Origin: Leadbetterella byssophila DSM 17132
GTDB lineage: Bacteria; Bacteroidota; Bacteroidia; Cytophagales; Spirosomataceae
Reading direction: 5' to 3'
Length of the DNA stretch: 64,000 bases
Assembly (NCBI RefSeq): GCF_000166395.1
Contig: NC_014655.1
Span: 3,720,001-3,784,000, forward strand
In this document: piece after piece, positions 58,504 through 64,000 of the stretch
How the letters are laid out: each line of letters begins with the position of its first letter
How positions within the stretch are numbered: the stretch's first letter is position 1
Notes under the pieces: model-generated
Database searches by the model: none
Seen by the model: the letters and a program-made list of their open reading frames with translations, nothing else
What the model was told of the DNA's origin: nothing
Translations under genes and position numbers: made by a program

Positions 58504-60630
58504 TCAATCGGATATCACACCTAAATATCTGCCTAACCAGTAGGGGAGAAGCCAAATATCTCCGGCACTCAGCTCGTAATTTCCATTTGCTTTATCCAGA
58601 TTGAACATGTTTGCATTGTGCCTTTGTACAGGTCTTTCGTCAGGAGGTAATACCTCTTGAAGACTCTGCTTGCGGAAATTAGGAGCCATTTTCCGTATGT
58701 CTTGTCTATGACTGTTCTTGATTTCCCATTGGATAAGATCCAAAGGATGTTCCTGTAGGTACCAAATAGCTTCTTCTAAATCAAATTCCTTGACCCCTGT
58801 TATAGCCGTCATTAAATTCCATAATCCATCTTTTTCCGGCCTCTCTGCATCCCAGTGATCTATAATAGAGACCTTGAATTTTTGCTTTAAGTCCTCATTC
58901 AAGGCATACCTGTAGAGTCCCCAGTAACCCAAAAAGTACATTTCATCATCCGAGTGATTCCATGCTTCTGATAGCATCTGTGCGTAAGCATCTCCACCAT
59001 CAGGAGTGGCCCCTATCTCCTTCATGGGGCGCATCAAGTTTTCCAGATATCCCTCTTTATATAATAGATGAAGTGCTTTCTCTTTGTAGATTTCTTTACC
59101 CGTAAACATATAGGCCGTTTGTAGCATAGAAATGATGTTAGAAGAATTGAGCTTGCGGTCGCCCACGTTCGTAGGAAATCCATTTACGTATTTCGGATTC
59201 CAACGGCCCCATTGGGTAGGTTTGCCATCGTGATCTATGAGGTACCAGTCGTTTTTAACGATATGGCTCATGAGAGTGTCCATAAGTAGCGTTGCCCTTT
59301 TTCTAAGTTCAGGAATCAGTTCAGCAATCACCCCATAAACAAACATGTGCCCGATAGCCTCATCTGAGCTGGTTGTAGCCTTCCAATCCCATTCCGGATC
59401 AGGAGACGACTGCCATCTTTCCGGATCAGCAAGTATATTCTTAAACCCTGATCTTTCGAAAGATCTGGCAGGAAATCCAGGGAGGTGATGTACGGTGTAT
59501 AGTCTTTCCATAGCCTCTAGGCTCTCCATTACATTCTCAAAAGCATCTTTCTCTTGAGTTACGGCATAACGGAAGGCTTCCGCACCTAGATACATGCTGG
59601 TCCAGAGTCCGTCATTGTCAGAATCACCTAAATATCCCGTGCTAAGATCTCCGTTCTTGATCCCATAAAGTGTGGCATTGAATCCATTCCTGATATGTCT
59701 GCTTCTGACTTGCTTTTGAAAAAACTCAGCTTTCTCTTTTAAAGTCATCTTCTTAAAGCAGATGTTCGCTAAACCTTTTTTTGTTAGAATCAAAACGGAC
59801 TCTTCGGGACCCGGCTCTATTTGGATTACTTCCTGTGAAGGAATCCATCTTTCTCCATAGTAATAATTGATCTTTCCTTTAGAATCTATAGAATAAGCTC
59901 CCTCAGTAGTTCCTACCCACAGCTTTTCACCTATTGACCTTAATGATGTGATATCTATTGAGGGTAGGTCTTTCTTAGCAACTTGGTTAATCAGTAAACC
60001 CTCTGGGGTGCCTATAATGACTTGTCCCTTATGGATTTCCAAACATCTGAAACCTTTGCCCGACTGTATCTTTTGTAATGTCTTACCGTCCCACTTCTCA
60101 AGACTATTTTCCTTCAAAACATAGTACTGTTTATCTCTATGAAGGATTTGCAGAATTTTGCCGGTACTTGGGATGGTCTTTTTACTCGCAGAACTTATGT
60201 GTATTAATGTCTGACCGTCAGAAATGAGGTGATCCTCTTTTGAAGCAGCGGCAAGTGCTTTTATATCCTTTATGGGCAAAGGCAGGAATAATCTTCCTGC
60301 CCAGGCTTGGGAGAAAAGATGGGTCTCATCAGCAAAGATTAGCTGATCCTCAACTGTACTGAGGTATTGGATCTTCTTGGGAGCGCTGGTTCTGTATCGG
60401 GTGTCTGGAGAGAATGAACCGGGGAATAAAAACTCCGAATGTGTGGGTAACATTACTCCTTGATTTGTCAGAACTCTGACATTCTGATTCCTATCCATGG
60501 CCATTTGGCGCATTTCTATTCCCTCTGGAGCATAGTTTTTTTTACTATAATCTTGTTCAAATGCTTGGTCAATGTGCTTTTGAGCAAAAGCAGAGGGTGC
60601 TAAGAAGAGTAGAAATAGAATTCGTTTCAT
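58504..60630 (-). CDS. Exported protein with beta-propeller-like N-part and helical-barrel-like C-part
   Basis: A 708-residue exported protein with a signal peptide (MKRILFLLFLAPSAFAQ). Residues about 60-300 consist of short beta-rich repeats (VLTNQGVMLPTHSEF, LEKWDGKTLQKI, KLWVGTTEGAYSIDSKG) like those of two-component-regulator propellers. From about 310 on the protein is helical with GYLGDSDNDGLWTSMYLGAEAFRYAV, a pattern that recalls (alpha/alpha) barrel glycoside hydrolases or lyases; Trp and Asp/Glu residues (SPDPEWDWKATTSSDEAIGHMF) could form a sugar-binding cleft. No family could be named with confidence. It overlaps the sialidase-like gene by 4 bases and is the last gene of the operon. 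Confidence 0.65.
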   Translation of the reverse strand: MKRILFLLFLAPSAFAQKHIDQAFEQDYSKKNYAPEGIEMRQMAMDRNQNVRVLTNQGVMLPTHSEFLFPGSFSPDTRYRTSAPKKIQYLSTVEDQLIFADETHLFSQAWAGRLFLPLPIKDIKALAAASKEDHLISDGQTLIHISSASKKTIPSTGKILQILHRDKQYYVLKENSLEKWDGKTLQKIQSGKGFRCLEIHKGQVIIGTPEGLLINQVAKKDLPSIDITSLRSIGEKLWVGTTEGAYSIDSKGKINYYYGERWIPSQEVIQIEPGPEESVLILTKKGLANICFKKMTLKEKAEFFQKQVRSRHIRNGFNATLYGIKNGDLSTGYLGDSDNDGLWTSMYLGAEAFRYAVTQEKDAFENVMESLEAMERLYTVHHLPGFPARSFERSGFKNILADPERWQSSPDPEWDWKATTSSDEAIGHMFVYGVIAELIPELRKRATLLMDTLMSHIVKNDWYLIDHDGKPTQWGRWNPKYVNGFPTNVGDRKLNSSNIISMLQTAYMFTGKEIYKEKALHLLYKEGYLENLMRPMKEIGATPDGGDAYAQMLSEAWNHSDDEMYFLGYWGLYRYALNEDLKQKFKVSIIDHWDAERPEKDGLWNLMTAITGVKEFDLEEAIWYLQEHPLDLIQWEIKNSHRQDIRKMAPNFRKQSLQEVLPPDERPVQRHNANMFNLDKANGNYELSAGDIWLLPYWLGRYLGVISD

Positions 60631-61742
60631 AGTTTAATCTTTCTGTACTTGATACTTTTGTTCTTCCCATCCAAATGATAAGAATAGGTTAAATGTAAGT
60701 GCCCGTCACTAGAGGGAATAAGGGAGGGATAGGAGAATGAACCTCTTGCAGTCTCTTCCAAAATCTTCTTTCTTTCCCAGTTTATACCTTCATCTTGAGA
60801 AACATATAAGCTTAGTCGGTGACGAGAATTCTCTTGGTCATTCAGCACCATGATCCATCTTCCGTCAGGCAAATGAAGTGCTTCTACTGATGCAGCCGTT
60901 GGGATTTTGATTTTTCGACTAGCTGACCAGGTATATCCTCCATCCTTTGACTCTGAATAGTGTACTTGATTAGGGGAATCACCTGAATCTCGTAGAAAGG
61001 CAGCAATGCTTCCATCCTTTTTTAGCACTAGAGCGGGCTGGATGGGGCCTCGACCCACTAAGGGAAGACTGGGAAGCCAAGTCTCTCCATCGTCTTCAGA
61101 TAGGGCCATCATACTGAAGTTAAAGCCATCTGAATATAAGGGTAGAAGGATCTTTTGATCAGGAAGGAGTAAAGGTTTGATTCTAGTCATCCAGCCTGTA
61201 CTGCGTTTTACAGGATCCTGTGCCGCTGTGATAATAAGGTCATCGTATTTTGGAGCATATTCGGCCCATCCATGATTTAATGGTGGAAGGGATTTTAATT
61301 TTTGTTCTACTTCTACAGCAAATTCTTCCGCAGGTTTGAGAAGTATATTGTCTTGCCATACCCAGTTGGGTTCATGGTCTTTACTCTTCAGTATTTTTAA
61401 AATGGATTGTTCCCAGCGATTAGCTTGCACTGCTATCCAGACCAAATGAAGTTGTTTCTTATGATTAAGGAATAATACCGGATTACAATCCGGCAAAAAG
61501 GGCGTATCAGCTAACACAAAGGGAGCTGACCAGCTCTTACCGGTCCTTCTAGCCCCCATTATTTTAACATCATCAGCTGTTCTTTCTCCACTACCTTGAA
61601 ACCATGCCACGAGTAAGTCGCCATTAGGAAGCTCCACTATGGAACTGGCATGGACATGCTGGCCCTGCAAAGGAAAAATCAGGGCTTCATCTTGTCCTTT
61701 AGCAAAAAATGGTAGGAGAACAAAGAGAATGAGTTTTTTCAT
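60627..61742 (-). CDS. Exported sialidase (BNR/Asp-box) family protein
   Basis: A 371-residue exported protein with a signal peptide (MKKLILFVLLPFFAKGQ) and the six-bladed propeller fold of sialidases. Asp-box motifs can be seen as SEDDGETWLPS, SESKDGGYTW and SQDEGINWE; the N-terminal HASSIVELPNGDLLVAWFQGSGERTADDVKIMGAR contains the typical early strand. The catalytic Arg triad of true sialidases cannot be placed with certainty, so another exo-glycosidase or a binding role is possible. It overlaps its neighbours by 4 bases on both sides, indicating tight co-translation with the deacetylase-like and propeller/barrel genes. Confidence 0.8.
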   Translation of the reverse strand: MKKLILFVLLPFFAKGQDEALIFPLQGQHVHASSIVELPNGDLLVAWFQGSGERTADDVKIMGARRTGKSWSAPFVLADTPFLPDCNPVLFLNHKKQLHLVWIAVQANRWEQSILKILKSKDHEPNWVWQDNILLKPAEEFAVEVEQKLKSLPPLNHGWAEYAPKYDDLIITAAQDPVKRSTGWMTRIKPLLLPDQKILLPLYSDGFNFSMMALSEDDGETWLPSLPLVGRGPIQPALVLKKDGSIAAFLRDSGDSPNQVHYSESKDGGYTWSASRKIKIPTAASVEALHLPDGRWIMVLNDQENSRHRLSLYVSQDEGINWERKKILEETARGSFSYPSLIPSSDGHLHLTYSYHLDGKNKSIKYRKIKL

Positions 61743-62779
61743 TTGATGTTTTTACGTCTGTTCATTAGTTCTCTGAAGGTAGTCAGGATGATACCGTTCT
61801 TTTCTATGTAATCTTTCAGCTCTTTATCCATCATAGAATACATATCTCCTCTTCTGGATCCCCCGGAGCCTGAGATATATTGAAAGGCATCTGTGATATC
61901 GCTACTGTGGACTATAAACATAGCTACACCCGGTTCCATGTCATCAAGGGCTTTGATAAATTGTTTTGCTTTGTAATTGCCCCATTTGACAGGATCAGTT
62001 TTATCCTCAGGTGCCCAGTCTCCACTAATGGTATGCAGGTCATCTAGCACCGGTAGACCTGCCGCCCATATTTGTTGGCCTATAGGTCCGGCTCCTTTAA
62101 CTATGTCAGGCACAGGTAATACAGTGCCTTCTTTCCACTTGCCTTGGGCTTTCAGTTCTTTGATCATGTCACTTTGAAGGCATTGAATGATCAGTTTATT
62201 GTTACCTCCCGGAAACATCACAGGGATTTGGTGTTCAATACCCACTTTGATATATCTTTCTAAGAAAGGGCCATGCGCAAACAAGGTGCCCATGTGTGAA
62301 TCCATATGTGTAGGAGTATATCCCATATCCAGTGCTCTTTTTAACTGTGCTCTGATCTCTTTTTCTACTTCATCTGGGCTGGCATTCTTCACTACTTGTT
62401 CTACGGTGTGCCACATGCAGCCTTCTTTATCGCAAAGTCCTGGAACTTGAGAGGCTCCGGCTAAGGGAGTCCATCTGTAATCTTTCCATTCAGAGGTAAG
62501 GGTTAGGTGGAGGCCGGCATCATAGTCTATTTTACTGTTTTGGATATATTTTATGAAGCTGGGTGCCCATGGACAAGGCATCATAATACTACAAGAGGTA
62601 GCTATTCCATTTTCAATGGATTTAATGGCTCCTTGATTAGAGGAATAAGACATTCCGCAATCGTCTACGTGGAAGATGACTACTTTTTTGCCTTTAGGAA
62701 ATCCTAATTTCTCCGCATAAGTGCTTTGGGCGGAAACTTGAGTATAAATACAGATGAAGAGGAAAATTAAAAATCTCAT
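61739..62779 (-). CDS. YdjC/ChbG family carbohydrate deacetylase, exported
   Basis: A 346-residue metal-dependent deacetylase-like protein with a signal peptide (MRFLIFLFICIYTQVSAQ). The YdjC pattern is clear: KKVVIFHVDDCGMS with the metal-binding Asp (about 32-45), YDAGLHLTLTSEW with the His (about 95-107), and TPTHMDSHMGTLF (about 155-167) with two further His. ChbG removes the acetyl group from chito-oligosaccharides; here the exported location points to an external or periplasmic amino-sugar substrate. It overlaps the transporter and sialidase-like genes by 4 bases each. Confidence 0.88.
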   Translation of the reverse strand: MRFLIFLFICIYTQVSAQSTYAEKLGFPKGKKVVIFHVDDCGMSYSSNQGAIKSIENGIATSCSIMMPCPWAPSFIKYIQNSKIDYDAGLHLTLTSEWKDYRWTPLAGASQVPGLCDKEGCMWHTVEQVVKNASPDEVEKEIRAQLKRALDMGYTPTHMDSHMGTLFAHGPFLERYIKVGIEHQIPVMFPGGNNKLIIQCLQSDMIKELKAQGKWKEGTVLPVPDIVKGAGPIGQQIWAAGLPVLDDLHTISGDWAPEDKTDPVKWGNYKAKQFIKALDDMEPGVAMFIVHSSDITDAFQYISGSGGSRRGDMYSMMDKELKDYIEKNGIILTTFRELMNRRKNIK

Positions 62780-63639
62780 GCCTTAAGTGTTTTATTTCCA
62801 ATAAATATAATAGCTGTGGCCGTAATAAACATGATGATGCTATAGATCGCGGAAGGAATAGACATGGTGGGATTCTGCAAAAGCGTGCTGGCTATAGCAA
62901 TACCCAAGGTTCCATTTTGAATTCCGGATTCAATAGAGATGGTGAGGCTTTGTCTGAAATTTAATCGGATCCAGCGAGCCAGCAAAAAACTAATACCAAG
63001 TGTCAGGATATTAAGGAGTAATGCAGCAGGTCCGGAAAGTTGGAAGAATTCAGCTAAATTATCCTTTTCCTTATAAAGGGCTGACCCTATTATTAAGACA
63101 AGGAAGAGGGCAGAAAGAAGCTTGAAGGTCTTTTGTGATCTCTCGGCGAAATGAGGTGCCTTGTAGCGAATTAACATACCGATAGCTACCGGGAGCGCTA
63201 TAATTAATAAGACGGTAAATATGGTTCGGAAAAGAGGCAACAGCTCGTACTGCCCCTCTGGCATAAAATGCCGAATGGCGAAATTCACTACAAAGGGGAT
63301 GGTAAAGATGGTTACCATACTAGAGAATATAGTTAATGTGATGGCTAAGGCCGTATCACCTTTAGAAAGGTGTGTGATCAGATTAGATGTAGGACCGGCA
63401 GGACAAGAAGCTAAGATGACCAGACCCACCGCTAACTCAGTTCTTAGCCCTAAGAGATAGATGACTAAGAATGCTATGGAAGGTAGAAGGATGACATGGA
63501 AGATCAGTCCCAGTCCAATGGCTTTTGGATAGAGGATTACTCGTTTGAAGTCGTCTACTACTAAGGTAAGTCCCATGCCCATCATGATGATGGCCAATGC
63601 TAGGGGAAGAAAGATTTCAGTGATGAAATTGGCATTCAT
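62776..63639 (-). CDS. BASS (bile acid:sodium symporter) family transporter
   Basis: A 287-residue inner-membrane protein with about nine hydrophobic segments and the family signature regions ALAIIMMGMGLTLVVDDFKR (about 14-33) and LVILASCPAGPTSNLITHLSKGDTALA (about 74-100, the substrate-crossing motif), plus SIESGIQNGTLGIAIA (about 230-246). Members move organic acids, pantoate-like compounds or bile acids with sodium. As first gene of the four-gene operon, it may take up the product liberated by the exported enzymes. Its 3' end overlaps the deacetylase-like gene by 4 bases. Confidence 0.88.
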   Translation of the reverse strand: MNANFITEIFLPLALAIIMMGMGLTLVVDDFKRVILYPKAIGLGLIFHVILLPSIAFLVIYLLGLRTELAVGLVILASCPAGPTSNLITHLSKGDTALAITLTIFSSMVTIFTIPFVVNFAIRHFMPEGQYELLPLFRTIFTVLLIIALPVAIGMLIRYKAPHFAERSQKTFKLLSALFLVLIIGSALYKEKDNLAEFFQLSGPAALLLNILTLGISFLLARWIRLNFRQSLTISIESGIQNGTLGIAIASTLLQNPTMSIPSAIYSIIMFITATAIIFIGNKTLKA

Positions 63640-63847
63640 GTACTTTAGGGTTTTTAAGTATCACTTCGATTTGTAGCATTCGGACTAATCCTAGTGGGAA
63701 TAATTTGTCTTTGTTTAGGGTATTAGGCTGGTTATGAAAATGATATTTTTTTAGGGTTTGCGCAAAATGAGGATTATTTTACGCGTTTTGCAAATTTCTT
63801 CATCTTAGAATATTATAGTTTTACCTTAAATATTTCATAATCGAGGA

Positions 63848-64000
63848 ATGGAACATCTAACTACAGGACATGATGAAGAGTTCAGGCAGTTGTACCAAAA
63901 GTATTATAGGCCTGGTGTTCATTTTTTGACTTCTATCCTTAAAGACAAGGAGGAGGCGGAAAATATGGTGCAAGATGTATTCTTAAAGATGTGGCTTAGA
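63848..64000 (+). CDS. ECF RNA polymerase sigma factor, partial
   Basis: The first 51 codons of a sigma-70 family extracytoplasmic-function factor, cut by the window end. The sequence MEHLTTGHDEEFRQLYQKYY followed by FLTSILKDKEEAENMVQDVFLKMW is region 2, including the DNA-melting QDVFLKMW stretch. In Bacteroidota such genes usually precede an FecR-type anti-sigma gene and a SusC/SusD pair, which would lie to the right of the window. The 208 bases in front of it are AT-rich. Confidence 0.92.
   Translation, partial: MEHLTTGHDEEFRQLYQKYYRPGVHFLTSILKDKEEAENMVQDVFLKMWLR

Noticed and set aside
1-64000. CRISPR array, prophage, insertion sequence, tRNA or rRNA gene anywhere in the window
   Set aside because: I saw no regularly spaced direct repeats apart from the coding 48-bp units, no transposase or integrase frame and no recognisable RNA gene; a covariance-model scan would be needed to exclude small RNAs.

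Overview
The window looks like chromosome of a low-GC member of the Bacteroidota, most likely the order Cytophagales (a Leadbetterella-like organism is a guess from overall flavour, not a proven match). The support is seen directly: a SusC/SusD pair, the gliding lipoprotein GldH, two secreted proteins with type IX secretion C-terminal sorting domains, DUF2480, DUF983 and DUF2851 family proteins, a RicT-like PSP1 protein, and repeated upstream copies of the Bacteroidota -7 promoter element TAnnTTTG (once with a TTTG -33 element 18 bases away). No tRNA, rRNA, CRISPR array, phage or insertion sequence was recognised.

Layout. 1-3.7 kb: 3' part of a 1-Cys peroxiredoxin gene, then a LolD/MacB-like ABC ATPase, its permease with a histidine-rich periplasmic loop and a DUF3299 protein (a probable metal-linked transporter), an outer-membrane-like protein and a stand-alone LytTR DNA-binding protein. 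3.7-13.8 kb: housekeeping genes (citrate synthase, a YjgR/HerA-like ATPase, a uridine/nicotinamide-riboside-kinase-like protein, an M1 peptidase preceded by a possible 54-residue cationic peptide gene, a CCA-adding-type nucleotidyltransferase, a DUF2851 protein, pyrF, rfbC). 13.8-23.3 kb: two very large secreted surface proteins, one of 2426 residues with many Ig-like domains and one with fibronectin type III domains. 23.4-26.7 kb: fatty acid hydroxylase/sterol desaturase family protein, an MFS transporter and uracil phosphoribosyltransferase.

26.7-29.3 kb holds an alpha-E / Anbu (ancestral proteasome-like beta subunit) / transglutaminase operon that lacks the usual ATP-grasp partner. 29.4-34.6 kb: phosphoglucosamine mutase family protein, glycosyltransferase, large M16 protease. 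38.7-34.6 kb (minus strand) is a six-gene run ispE - MazG-like - membrane protein - DUF2480 - pnuC - JmjC-like. A solitary rpsJ follows, then DUF983, an N-acetylglucosamine-kinase-like protein and a second M16 protease. 41.8-47.4 kb is a SusC - SusD - DUF1735 lipoprotein operon without adjacent enzymes.

47.8-48.4 kb carries a lipoprotein gene cut by an in-frame TGA, followed by a FrnE-type DsbA protein. 49.5-52.7 kb: purD, ricT-like and gldH. 53.4-55.9 kb: an LEA-like helical repeat protein and a pseudouridine synthase whose N-terminal half contains seven 16-residue tandem repeats. 56-58.4 kb: carbamoyltransferase - DUF5989 - SxtJ, the same family trio as sxtI/J/K. 58.5-63.6 kb: a four-gene operon (BASS transporter, YdjC/ChbG deacetylase, sialidase-like protein, propeller plus helical-barrel-like protein) with every junction overlapping by 4 bases. 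The window ends inside an ECF sigma factor gene.

I did not find a clearly new defence or mobile system. The strongest leads are the Anbu operon without ATP-grasp, the SxtIJK-like trio away from a toxin cluster, the tightly coupled glycan-like operon, the unannotated cationic small reading frame at 9.4 kb and the interrupted lipoprotein gene at 47.9 kb. Start codons were moved inward from the longest open frame wherever a signal peptide, family alignment or promoter position called for it.
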